Made by a program: the position numbers and the translations under genes. Under the pieces are notes generated by a model, which worked only from the letters and a program-made list of their open reading frames with translations, searched no databases and was not told the DNA's origin. From NCBI RefSeq assembly GCF_004339525.1, contig NZ_SMGE01000001.1, forward strand, positions 5,704,001 to 5,768,000: a stretch of 64,000 nucleotides of DNA. The letters run 5' to 3'. Source of the DNA: Flavobacterium sp. 90. Its GTDB lineage: Bacteria > Bacteroidota > Bacteroidia > Flavobacteriales > Flavobacteriaceae. This document shows positions 41,543 to 49,877 of the stretch, piece after piece; position 1 is the first letter of the stretch, and every line of letters begins with the position of its first letter.

Positions 41543-42951
41543 TACCTGCTGTTTTTTACAGGTTTATAACATTAACAGTCTTAGTTTTATGCTCTATTTC
41601 TGCTAAGAGTCAGATTGTTATCAGTAATAAAAACTTCTCATTTGGTACTACCGGAAGAATCGGATTTGGTTATTCTCCGGATATTGAAGGTCATACAGGT
41701 CGCCAATTGAATCTTTTAAATCAGGGTTCTCTTGGCGGAAGAATGGATCAGGGAGATTATCTAGATTTACTGCCGGCCTTTCATTTTATGCCGGTAAATG
41801 CCAATAAAGATGAAACGGCTATTGACTTTCAGGTAAGACTTGCTTTTTATTCTTCTAATGGTACATTTTTAGGCAATGTAAATACAGGTTCCACAGATGG
41901 TATGATTGTTAGTTTACCGGAAGCATTTGTAGAAGCGCGTAATATTGTTGGAAGTCAATGGAGCGTTTGGGCGGGAGCAAGATATATGCGTTACGATGAT
42001 GTTCACATAGCCGATTATTTTTATTTTGACGATCACTCTTCACAGGGATTTGGTATAAAATATAAAAAAAGCTCGTTTTCTATGTTTTTTCCGGCTGCTA
42101 TAGATACTACATCTTCTGGAACGGGAACACCTTATTCTTATTCTAATATTATAACAGGCAATAAATCACTAACCTATCGTCAACGCGAAGTTATGGTTGC
42201 CGAACATAGTTTTAATTTATCGAGAAAACATATTGTAAAAATATTGGCAGAATATCACCATGTACCGGCAGTGACTAAAAATGCAACTCCCACCTTTCCA
42301 TCTGATAATGGTTTTGTGGCAGGTTTTAAAATAAATTCGGAGCTTGAAACCAGAAAGATAGGATCTTTCAATCAGTTTTCTATGCGTTATGGAACCGGAA
42401 TTGCCAATGGTGGAGACAATGGAAATACTCAAACCTGGCGTACTTTTGGCGCACCGGGAACTGATGACAAAACCTATAAAGGAGCTTATTCTTTTACAAT
42501 GGTAGAACATCTTATGCTGAATCTTTCTGACAGAATAAGTGTTAATCCGTATGCTGTTTACACGAAAAGTAAAGGAGGCGCTGATACAATGGATAAAGCG
42601 CCTGATTTTTATAACCGGGATATTTACAACTATAAAACAGATTTAGCAGTTGGAACAAGAGTCATTTATTACATGACAAATTGGTTTCATCTCGTCTCTG
42701 AATTGCATTATACAGCGCGCCAAGATGGTAATAATCCCACAGCTTCAATGGTAAAATTTGCATTAGCGCCCACTATTGTACCAACTGCCGAGCGAAGTCC
42801 ATGGGCGCGACCGCATTTGAGATTTATTGCCGAAGTTTCCCGTTATAATGATTATGCCAAAAATGCTATGTATTCACCGTTTTTACAACAAGCAGGACAA
42901 AAAAGATTCGGAACTTATTTTGGTGTGCGATCTGAATGGTGGGTATTTTAA
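41539..42951 (+). CDS. Outer-membrane carbohydrate porin (LamB-like)
   Basis: The protein of about 470 residues starts at ATG 41539, overlapping the permease stop. An N-terminal signal peptide (FYRFITLTVLVLCSISAKSQ) precedes a beta-barrel. FGTTGRIGFGYSPDIEGHTGRQLNLLNQGSLGGRMDQGDYLDL resembles maltoporin N-terminal strands. SQWSVWAGARYMRYDDVHIADYFYFDDHSSQGFGI is also porin-like, and the protein ends in FGVRSEWWVF with the terminal aromatic residue. It presumably lets the sugar diffuse through the outer membrane. A dedicated LamB-like porin, and not a SusC/SusD pair, is less usual for Bacteroidota and suggests a small free sugar. Confidence 0.82.
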   Translation: MIPAVFYRFITLTVLVLCSISAKSQIVISNKNFSFGTTGRIGFGYSPDIEGHTGRQLNLLNQGSLGGRMDQGDYLDLLPAFHFMPVNANKDETAIDFQVRLAFYSSNGTFLGNVNTGSTDGMIVSLPEAFVEARNIVGSQWSVWAGARYMRYDDVHIADYFYFDDHSSQGFGIKYKKSSFSMFFPAAIDTTSSGTGTPYSYSNIITGNKSLTYRQREVMVAEHSFNLSRKHIVKILAEYHHVPAVTKNATPTFPSDNGFVAGFKINSELETRKIGSFNQFSMRYGTGIANGGDNGNTQTWRTFGAPGTDDKTYKGAYSFTMVEHLMLNLSDRISVNPYAVYTKSKGGADTMDKAPDFYNRDIYNYKTDLAVGTRVIYYMTNWFHLVSELHYTARQDGNNPTASMVKFALAPTIVPTAERSPWARPHLRFIAEVSRYNDYAKNAMYSPFLQQAGQKRFGTYFGVRSEWWVF

Positions 42952-42966
42952 TTTAAAAATAATACA

Positions 42967-43809
42967 ATGAAAATAAAATTTGGAGCTTCTCTCCTATCCT
43001 GGATAACACCTCTTTGGAATGCCGAAGCAGGACATTATGCTATAAAAAAAACAGCTCAAACAGGTTTTGACATGATTGAAATCCTTCTGCCTAATAGCAT
43101 GGATTTTGATACAGAAACAGTTAAAAAACAGCTTAAAGAAAATAATCTTGATGTTGCCTGTTCCTTAAACCTGCCCAAAGAAGCGCATATTCCTTTTTAT
43201 CCCAAAGAAGCATTAACATTGATTTGTAAAGCATTGGATAAAACCGCTGCTTTGGATGCTACTTTTTTAGGAGGTGTACTTCACGGAGGAATTGGAGTTT
43301 TTACAGGAAATCCAATTACAGATAATGAAAAAGAGATTATCGCAGATGTTTGGCAGGAAGCTGCTCAATATGCTCAAAAACTTGGAGTTACTATTGGTAT
43401 AGAACCCATAAATCGTTATGAAAGCTATTGCTGTAATACTGCAGAAAATGTACTCGAACTCATAGAAAAAACAAATGCAGCAAATCTTGCAGTTCATCTG
43501 GATACCTTTCATATGAATATTGAAGAAAGTAATTTTTATGATCCGATTTTAAGTTCCGGAAAATTACTAAAACACATGCACATTACCGAAAGCAATCGTG
43601 GAATGCCCGGAGAAGGAAATGTTAATTGGAATGAACTCTTTAAAGCTCTTAAAGAAATTGATTTTGAAGGAAATCTTGTTCTGGAAAATTTTTCATCAGA
43701 TGTACCAGGAATGCAGCAAGCGGTTTCTTTATGGCAAAAATCTCCGCATAATGCAGAAGAATTGGCTAAAGGAAGTCTTCATTTTCTAAAACAGCATTTG
43801 GAAGTCTAA
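42967..43809 (+). CDS. Ketose 3-epimerase (D-tagatose/D-allulose 3-epimerase family)
   Basis: The 280-residue TIM-barrel protein keeps the metal ligands of D-tagatose/D-psicose 3-epimerases: Glu146 in IGIEPINRYE, Asp179 in HLDTFHMN, His205 in HITESNRG, and Glu240 in VLENF. Their spacing equals that of the characterised enzymes (known positions 152, 185, 211, 246 in the Pseudomonas enzyme, a constant shift of 6). The enzyme inverts C3 of ketohexoses, for example allulose to fructose or tagatose to sorbose. It is the last gene of the operon and supports a rare-ketose route. A 20-bp stem terminator follows. Confidence 0.9.
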   Translation: MKIKFGASLLSWITPLWNAEAGHYAIKKTAQTGFDMIEILLPNSMDFDTETVKKQLKENNLDVACSLNLPKEAHIPFYPKEALTLICKALDKTAALDATFLGGVLHGGIGVFTGNPITDNEKEIIADVWQEAAQYAQKLGVTIGIEPINRYESYCCNTAENVLELIEKTNAANLAVHLDTFHMNIEESNFYDPILSSGKLLKHMHITESNRGMPGEGNVNWNELFKALKEIDFEGNLVLENFSSDVPGMQQAVSLWQKSPHNAEELAKGSLHFLKQHLEV

Positions 43810-43838
43810 CTGTCAGTATTTTCATTAACATCTATTTC

Positions 43839-43880
43839 AAAAAAGAACTCCAAAATCTTCAGATTTTGGAGTTCTTTTTT
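43839..43880 (+). terminator. Strong terminator of the sugar operon
   Basis: A 20-bp perfect stem (AAAAAAGAACTCCAAAATCT and its complement) ends in TTTTTT. Confidence 0.95.
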
Positions 43881-44050
43881 GAATTGCATAATTGTTTATA
43901 AACCATTTTATTGCAGAAATTAAACCTTATTACATTTATTGTAAAATCATATTTTACATCAATCCCCAACAAGATATAAAAACCAAAATATTAAAGTCTA
44001 AAACAGATAAAAAAGCTTTGCCAATTTCAAATAAATAAACCATCGCGGAA

Positions 44051-44503
44051 CTATCCGTACAAATTTTTTATCTCCGACATGACAAAGGTGCTTTGAGTAC
44101 TCCCTATACTTTCAACTGATCCCAATTTATTAAATACAAAATCCTGATAATGCTTCATGTCTTTGGCAGAAACTTTCATTAAAAAATCGTAATCACCAGA
44201 GATATTGTAACATTCCACAACTTCTTCTATTTTCATAATATCACTAACAAACTGATTCCCAATATTACGATCGTGCTGTTTAAGTTTGATATTACAAAAA
44301 ACAATGAAGCCTCTGTTTAATTTTTCTGCATCAAGCAGGGCAATATATTTTTTAATATAACCGCTGTTTTCTAATCTTTTAATACGCTCAAAAACAGGCG
44401 ATGCCGAAAGATTTACCATTTTAGCAAGCTCTTTTACAGTGTATTTAGAATTATCGTGTAGTATATTTAATAACTGAAGATCAATATCGTCTATTTGTTC
44501 CAT
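44051..44503 (-). CDS. Lrp/AsnC-family transcriptional regulator
   Basis: The 150-residue protein has the N-terminal HTH (DIDLQLLNILHDNSKYTVKELAKMVNLSASPVFERIKRLENSGYI, 5-50) and the C-terminal RAM domain, with VVECYNISGDYDFLMKV and GSVESIGSTQSTFVMSEI. These regulators usually sense amino acids. It lies next to the transporter and methionine synthase genes on the same strand but with about 190 bp between, so it may have its own promoter. A methionine- or leucine-responsive role in that locus is possible but unproven. Confidence 0.9.
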   Translation of the reverse strand: MEQIDDIDLQLLNILHDNSKYTVKELAKMVNLSASPVFERIKRLENSGYIKKYIALLDAEKLNRGFIVFCNIKLKQHDRNIGNQFVSDIMKIEEVVECYNISGDYDFLMKVSAKDMKHYQDFVFNKLGSVESIGSTQSTFVMSEIKNLYG

Positions 44504-44689
44504 AGCTTTTTTTACTTTAAACAGGTTTAATTTATTTCTAAAAAAGAATAAAATTCTTCAAATATAACCAGAAACAACATAAAAATCTTATTTTATAAAA
44601 AATAAAAAGACAACATACTGCAAAGTTTATTTTCACAGCATAAAAATCTAAAGCACACTATTTTATGACAGGGAATGTTATAAATAAAA

Positions 44690-45682
44690 TTATACTTCTT
44701 TTCGTCGAGCCATACCCTGAGCGATGATACTAGCGGCAATCAATTGCAAGGCATGATAAAGCATGAGTGGCAACAATACGATGCCGGTGATAGTACTGTG
44801 CTGAAAAAGTACTTTTGACATAACGGTGCCATGAACCAATGATTTTTTAGACCCGCAGAATAAGACAGTAATACGGTCTTCTTCTGAAAAACCAAGCAAG
44901 CGGCTTATTAATCCGACACAAAAGAATACGGCAAAAAACAACGTCATCATCCCTGCAGCGAGTCCAGCAAGTTCAAGAGCGGTGAAGCCTTCAAAAAGAT
45001 GTTCGGAAAATGACTTGCAAAACGATGTGTAAATAATCGTTAGAATAACTGACTGATCGAAATATTTGAGCTGTTTCTTGTATTTTTCGGCAATGGCGCC
45101 TAAACGGGAATTGAGGCTTATGCCAATGATGACAGGTAGCAAGACTTGCAGAATCAACTTTATGACGATTTGAGTGACATCAAAATCGCCTGTCGCAGAA
45201 GCTATAAACAGTCCAACCCAGAGCGGCGTAACCACTACTCCAATCAAACTGGAAATACTCGCATTGAAAATAGCTGCGGGAATGTTTCCCTTGGCGATGG
45301 AAACCATGACCACAGAAGAGGATACTGTAGACGGTAAAGCTGCCAGAAAAAATACACCAAGCCAAATCAGCTCGAAGCCGTTATTGACAAACAACGGGCG
45401 AAATGCCAAAACAATAAGCGGAAAAAATAAAAAGGTTGTCAATTGAACGACAATGTGCATTTTCCAGTTGGAAAGTCCGGCTTTTAGTTTCGCAACACTC
45501 AGTCGCATGCCGTAAAACAAGAAAATAAAAGAAACGCCAGCATTGGCAATCTCCTCCAGCGAAACAGGTTCTTTGACCATGCCTGGCTTTGGCAAAAAAT
45601 AAGCCATCAGAATCATGGTGGCTATCATTAACAGGAAACCGTCGAACCCTGCTTTTTTTAATACTTCTAATAATTTATTCAA
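44690..45682 (-). CDS. Bile acid:sodium symporter family (BASS, SLC10A7-like) transporter
   Basis: The 330-residue protein has about ten hydrophobic segments and the family pattern: SFIFLFYGMRLSVAKLKAGL, FFLAALPSTVSSSVVMVSIAKGN and LFCGSKKSLVHGTVMSKVLF. Members import organic anions with sodium; many bacterial substrates are unknown. Codons such as GCG, CTG and GGC are more frequent here than in flanking genes, which hints at transfer. It follows the methionine synthase gene by 58 nt on the same strand and may carry a precursor or product of that pathway. Confidence 0.88.
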   Translation of the reverse strand: MNKLLEVLKKAGFDGFLLMIATMILMAYFLPKPGMVKEPVSLEEIANAGVSFIFLFYGMRLSVAKLKAGLSNWKMHIVVQLTTFLFFPLIVLAFRPLFVNNGFELIWLGVFFLAALPSTVSSSVVMVSIAKGNIPAAIFNASISSLIGVVVTPLWVGLFIASATGDFDVTQIVIKLILQVLLPVIIGISLNSRLGAIAEKYKKQLKYFDQSVILTIIYTSFCKSFSEHLFEGFTALELAGLAAGMMTLFFAVFFCVGLISRLLGFSEEDRITVLFCGSKKSLVHGTVMSKVLFQHSTITGIVLLPLMLYHALQLIAASIIAQGMARRKEV

Positions 45683-45740
45683 TGTCTTTTAAATATTATT
45701 CCTCCGTGGAGGCACGGATTCCATTATTAATATATTGAGA

Positions 45741-46772
45741 CTAAATCCCAAGTTCTTTGCGTATAATTTCTGCTCCTGCGCTTAAAGCATTTAACTTGCC
45801 TCTGGCTATGTTTCGAGATAACGGCGCCATACCGCAGTTTGTAGAAGGGTAAAGATTTTCGGCATCTACAAACTCAAGAGCTTTACGCAGAGTATCAGCT
45901 ACTTCTTCTGGTGTTTCTATAGTGTTGGTTGCTACATCAATGGCACCGACCATTACTTTTTTACCGCGAACAAGTTCCATTAAATTTAAAGGCACATTGG
46001 AGTTGTGACATTCTAAAGACACAATATCAATTTTAGATTTTTGAATTTTCGGAAAAATTTCTTCGTATTGTCGCCACTCTGAGCCTAATGTCTTTTTCCA
46101 ATCAGTATTTGCCTGTATTCCATAACCATAGCAAATATGAACCGCAGTTTGACAGTGTAAACCTTCAATGGCTCTTTCTAATGCTGCCATTCCCCAATCG
46201 TTTACTTCATCAAAGAACACATTAAATGCAGGTTCATCAAACTGGATAATATCTACCCCTGCATCTTGAAGTTCTCTTGCTTCTTCATTGAGTGCTTTCG
46301 CAAATTCCCACGCCAATTTTTCCCTGCTTTTATAATGGTCGTCGTACAAGGTATCTACCATTGTCAGCGGACCTGGCAATGCCCATTTTATAGGCTTATT
46401 AGTCTGTTTACGTAAAAATTTAGCGTCTTCAACAAAAACTGCTTTTTGACGTGCAACATCACCTACAACCACTGGAACACTCGCGTCATAGCGGTTACGG
46501 ATTTTTACTGTTTTACGATTTTCAAAATCTACACCGCTTAAATGCTCGATAAAAGTCGTTACAAAATGCTGGCGTGTCTGCTCGCCGTCACAAATGATAT
46601 CCAGATCTGCCAATTGTTGTTCCTGCAGAGAAATGCGTAAAGCATCTTGTTTTCCTTCAAGTAGCTGATCGCCTTCTAATTTCCATGGTGACCAAAGTTT
46701 TTCGGGTGGTGCAAGCCAGGCAGGTTTGGGTAAACTTCCAACAATAGAGGTAGGTAATAATAATTTCTTCAT
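45741..46772 (-). CDS. mesD: Core methionine synthase, MesD type (MetE catalytic-domain homologue)
   Basis: The 343-residue protein corresponds to the C-terminal catalytic half of cobalamin-independent methionine synthase (MetE) without its N-terminal folate-binding half. PTSIVGSLPKP starts it. Zinc ligands are visible: His212 and Cys214 in AVHICYGYG, Glu254 in SLECHNS, and Cys313 in STNCGMAPLSR. It should methylate homocysteine. The MesD subfamily is known to work with MesX (DUF1852) and not with methyl-folate, and to need oxygen. The adjacent DUF1852 gene makes this assignment firm. The true methyl donor is unresolved. Confidence 0.88.
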   Translation of the reverse strand: MKKLLLPTSIVGSLPKPAWLAPPEKLWSPWKLEGDQLLEGKQDALRISLQEQQLADLDIICDGEQTRQHFVTTFIEHLSGVDFENRKTVKIRNRYDASVPVVVGDVARQKAVFVEDAKFLRKQTNKPIKWALPGPLTMVDTLYDDHYKSREKLAWEFAKALNEEARELQDAGVDIIQFDEPAFNVFFDEVNDWGMAALERAIEGLHCQTAVHICYGYGIQANTDWKKTLGSEWRQYEEIFPKIQKSKIDIVSLECHNSNVPLNLMELVRGKKVMVGAIDVATNTIETPEEVADTLRKALEFVDAENLYPSTNCGMAPLSRNIARGKLNALSAGAEIIRKELGI

Positions 46773-46802
46773 AGTAGTATAATGTTAATGCGTTGTAATC
46801 AA

Positions 46803-47888
46803 TTAAAGAGTAAAATTAGCAGACCATTGTTCCAGGAGACTTTTGTAGGGCTTAATGAAATGCTCTTCTGCATATTTACCTTGTTCAATAGCTAATCGGC
46901 TGCGCTCTTCACGGTCATAATCCACGCGAGTCAGTGAATAATCTTCGTGTTTAAGAGTAGGTTGATAGATTTTCCCAGCCACTGAATTTGCATTGTAAAT
47001 TTCAGGGCGATAAATCTTCTGAAAAGTCTCCATCGTACTAATTGAGCTGATTAGTCCAAGATCAGTATAATCAGCAAGCAGATCTCCGGAATGATAAAAA
47101 GCCATCGGTGCCACACTATTCGAAGGCATGAAAAAACGAACTTTTAAGCCCATTTTAGAGAAATATTCATCTGTGATAGAATACTGATCCTGCAGATACT
47201 CAAAACCCAGAACCGGATGCTGATACTCCGTACGAGTATAAGTTTTGTTACTCGATACACTTAGACAAATGATCGGTGACATCTTAAAATGCTCTTTATA
47301 AGTGACTGAATTCACAAAGCACTTATAAAGTTTTCCGTGCAAATCACCAAAATTTTCAGGGATACAAAAATTAGATTTATTTTTATTGTGCTCGATTAAT
47401 AAAATACTGAAATCATAATCACGAACATAAGACGAAAAATTATTCCCGGCAATACCTTCGATACGCTGGCTAGTCTTGCGGTCAAAAATATTCGTTTTTA
47501 AAACTTCAATCAACGGCAAATTGTTAATACCATTCTTATCATCAATACGCATCGTTACTGTGATGATTTCAAGTTCTACAAGGTAACGATCAGCTTTTGG
47601 ATTATCTAGATGAGCCAATGCATTGAATCGATTGTTAATCATATTTAATGCATTACGTAAGTTTTGTTGGCGATTACCTCCTCTGGCCAGGTTTGCAAAA
47701 TTGGTTGTCAAACGCGTTTGACTTGACGGGTGATAGTTTTCATCTAAACAAGTGCTCTTTAGTGTGAATGCAAAATCATTCTGGATTGTATTCTGGGTAT
47801 TTTCAATATCCTGCTTTTCGTTTATTCCCCTATCTTCTTGTATGTTCGCTCTCATCTGATGATAATGTTTAGTTTTTTTACCCTGCAA
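46803..47888 (-). CDS. mesX: DUF1852 protein, MesX (partner of core methionine synthase)
   Basis: The 361-residue protein has the DUF1852 sequence pattern DENYHPSSQTRLTTNFANLARGGNRQQNLRNALNMINNRF at about 50-90, followed by VELEIITVTMRID and VRFFMPSNSVAPMAFYHSG. It shows no signal peptide. In Acinetobacter, the DUF1852 protein MesX is required together with MesD for methionine synthesis. The two genes here are 30 nt apart and co-oriented, so they form one unit. The start could be the ATG at 47888 or the one 33 nt further in. Its own chemistry is not established. Confidence 0.9.
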   Translation of the reverse strand: MQGKKTKHYHQMRANIQEDRGINEKQDIENTQNTIQNDFAFTLKSTCLDENYHPSSQTRLTTNFANLARGGNRQQNLRNALNMINNRFNALAHLDNPKADRYLVELEIITVTMRIDDKNGINNLPLIEVLKTNIFDRKTSQRIEGIAGNNFSSYVRDYDFSILLIEHNKNKSNFCIPENFGDLHGKLYKCFVNSVTYKEHFKMSPIICLSVSSNKTYTRTEYQHPVLGFEYLQDQYSITDEYFSKMGLKVRFFMPSNSVAPMAFYHSGDLLADYTDLGLISSISTMETFQKIYRPEIYNANSVAGKIYQPTLKHEDYSLTRVDYDREERSRLAIEQGKYAEEHFIKPYKSLLEQWSANFTL

Positions 47889-47981
47889 ATTTGAATATAA
47901 AAGATTAAATATTTTTATTTGTACGTAAAATCAGTTAATTATTCTTTTATTTAATATCTTAAAAGATTATTAATCTTTAAA

Positions 47982-47989
47982 CAAATATA
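47982..47989 (-). promoter_or_regulatory. Probable -7 box of the mesX-mesD operon
   Basis: TATATTTG on the reverse strand, with a weak ATTT at the -33 position. The leader of about 85 nt is AT-rich and shows no riboswitch-like fold. Confidence 0.4.
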
Positions 47990-48090
47990 ATAAGGAAGGA
48001 AAACAGATAAATATTCTTTAGTGAACTAAGATGATTGATTTGGAGTTTCCGTGAGCACTTCAAAAACTCAAAAAAGAAAACAATATCATC

Positions 48091-48098
48091 TATATTTG
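48091..48098 (+). promoter_or_regulatory. -7 box of the nitroreductase gene, fixing its start
   Basis: TATATTTG lies 25 nt before ATG 48123 and inside the longer possible frame that starts with GTG at 48051. This favours the shorter protein. Confidence 0.45.
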
Positions 48099-48122
48099 TC
48101 AAAATTTAAGATAGACATAGTA

Positions 48123-48752
48123 ATGAATTTGATAGAAAATTTAAAATGGCGCTACGCCACAAAAGCTTACAATAACATTAAAGTAACAGAAGATAAGGTC
48201 GATCAGATCTTAGAGGCTATAAATCTTTCAGCATCTTCTTGCGGTCTGCAATCTTACCGTGTTTTTGTTGTAAGCAACCCGGAAATTCAGCAAAAATTAG
48301 GTGCTGATTCGTATAATGGACAGATTAGCTCTTGCTCTCATTTGTTGGTTTTTGCTGCATTCACTGACATGTCTTCGACTTACATTGACGATTATATGGC
48401 AATGACAGAAAAGCAAAGAGGTCTTGATTCTGGTGCCTTATCAGGATTTAGAAATGGATTGCATTCCTATTTTAACAATATTAACGCAGAACAAAAAGCA
48501 CTTTGGGCTGCCAAACAGGCTTATATTGCGCTAGGAACTGCACTTATTGCTGCGGCAGAATTGAAAGTGGATGCCACTCCTATCGAAGGATTTAATGCCG
48601 CCACTATCGATGCCGTTTTGGGTTTGAAAGAAAAAGGATTGCATTCTACCGTTATCCTTGCTTTAGGATACCGTGATTCGGAAAAAGACTATATGGCGGC
48701 TACGAAAAAAGTTCGTTTGCCTATAAATGAAATGATAACGAAAGTTTATTAA
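48123..48752 (+). CDS. NAD(P)H-dependent oxidoreductase, nitroreductase family
   Basis: The 209-residue protein is a paralogue of the one at 29,071. It starts MNLIENLKWRYATKAYNNIK, then has INLSASSCGLQSYRVFVVSN and ends with ILALGYRDSEKDYMAATKKVRLP. It is an FMN enzyme that oxidises NAD(P)H. The gene is divergent from mesX, 234 bp away. MesD/MesX systems need oxygen and are often found with flavin-reducing enzymes, so this protein may supply reduced flavin. That is inference from position. Two cysteine-containing changes (ASSCG for PTSSG) distinguish it from its paralogue. Confidence 0.9.
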   Translation: MNLIENLKWRYATKAYNNIKVTEDKVDQILEAINLSASSCGLQSYRVFVVSNPEIQQKLGADSYNGQISSCSHLLVFAAFTDMSSTYIDDYMAMTEKQRGLDSGALSGFRNGLHSYFNNINAEQKALWAAKQAYIALGTALIAAAELKVDATPIEGFNAATIDAVLGLKEKGLHSTVILALGYRDSEKDYMAATKKVRLPINEMITKVY

Positions 48753-49183
48753 TGTTATAAGAATGCATATGTCTTAACATTTTAAAACTAACATTCCATT
48801 AAACCTATTGACCAAATTGGTTGTAGTAACTGTAAATGAAAGTCTATCTATTTAATAGAAAGAGTGTCTCGAATCAATTCATCAACGCTTCTACGCTCGG
48901 TTTCTCTTGGATAGATAATATTCCATTTCTTTAAAACAAATTTTTATAATCTACTAAACAAACTCCAAAATCAGCACTAAAGAATTAATAATGCTTTAAA
49001 GGAAAAACAGTATTTTTGAAAAACAATATTAGAAATTTTTATCTCTTTTTAACTATATTTCAAGTTTTCAAAACTACATAAATCAGAAATTATTATTTCT
49101 AAAAAAGAACTTAATAAAATATGTACAGGCTTTTATTATCCTTGAATAATTATTTTGTTTTCATTTATTATATCCCAATCTTA
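48753..49183. other. AT-rich spacer before the metal-response genes
   Basis: About 430 bp with no gene. It contains a small TCTATCTATTTAATAGA repeat near 48,842 and no clear terminator. Confidence 0.45.
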
Positions 49184-49191
49184 TAACTTTG
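49184..49191 (+). promoter_or_regulatory. -7 box of the two-component/efflux locus
   Basis: TAACTTTG fits TAnnTTTG but ends only 5 nt before the ATG at 49197. If used, the transcript would be almost leaderless. The -33 element is uncertain; a TTTG lies 26 nt upstream. Confidence 0.4.
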
Positions 49192-49196
49192 CATAG

Positions 49197-49877
49197 ATGA
49201 AAATTTTAATAATAGAAGATGATCAAAGAGTTGCTGAGCTGATCCAGAGAGGTCTTACAGAGCACGGATTTATTCCAACATTAGCTTATGATGGTCTATC
49301 GGGAAAAAAATTAGCACTTAATAATCAATATGATCTGATTATAACCGATATTATATTGCCAAAACTTGACGGGCTGGATCTCTGTAAAGAAATACGCCAA
49401 ATCAAACCCGACTTACCCATAATAATGCTCACCGCACTTGGTACAACTGATGATAAAGTAGAAGGATTTGATGCCGGAGCAGATGATTATTTAACAAAAC
49501 CTTTTGAAATGAGAGAGCTTCTAGTTCGTATCAGATCCTTATTAAAACGAAGCAATAGCACTTTAAATAATATTGGTTTTATTTTAAAATATGCTGATCT
49601 TGAAATGAACCTCCAGACCAAAAGTTTAAAAAGGAATAATACCGAAATAAATCTTACACCCAAAGAATTTAAACTTTTAGAATATATCCTTCAAAATCCG
49701 GAGCGTGTCTTATCCCGAACTGAAATTGCAGAAAAAGTCTGGGATACTCATTTTGATACCGGTACAAATTTTATTGATGTATACATTAATTATCTGAGAA
49801 AGAAAATTGATAAAAATTTTGATAAAAAACTCATTCATACCCGATCAGGAATGGGATTTATTTTGAAAACAGAATGA
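49197..49877 (+). CDS. OmpR/CusR-type response regulator
   Basis: The 226-residue protein has a receiver domain with Asp8-Asp9, phosphorylation site Asp51 in LIITDIILPKLDGLDL, and the ADDYLTKPFEMRELLVRI region. A winged-helix DNA-binding domain follows (LTPKEFKLLEYILQNPERVLSRTEIAEKVW; FIDVYINYLRKKID). It belongs to the OmpR/PhoB group, close to metal regulators such as CusR/CzcR. The downstream kinase gene overlaps by 4 nt. The metal efflux genes that follow are its likely targets. Confidence 0.94.
   Translation: MKILIIEDDQRVAELIQRGLTEHGFIPTLAYDGLSGKKLALNNQYDLIITDIILPKLDGLDLCKEIRQIKPDLPIIMLTALGTTDDKVEGFDAGADDYLTKPFEMRELLVRIRSLLKRSNSTLNNIGFILKYADLEMNLQTKSLKRNNTEINLTPKEFKLLEYILQNPERVLSRTEIAEKVWDTHFDTGTNFIDVYINYLRKKIDKNFDKKLIHTRSGMGFILKTE

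Noticed and set aside
47889..47980. SAM or cobalamin riboswitch before the methionine synthase operon
   Set aside because: The leader is AT-rich, under 100 nt, and I see none of the conserved riboswitch cores.
48051..48122. Upstream GTG start of the second nitroreductase
   Set aside because: A -7 box lies inside that extension and the paralogue starts at the equivalent of 48123.
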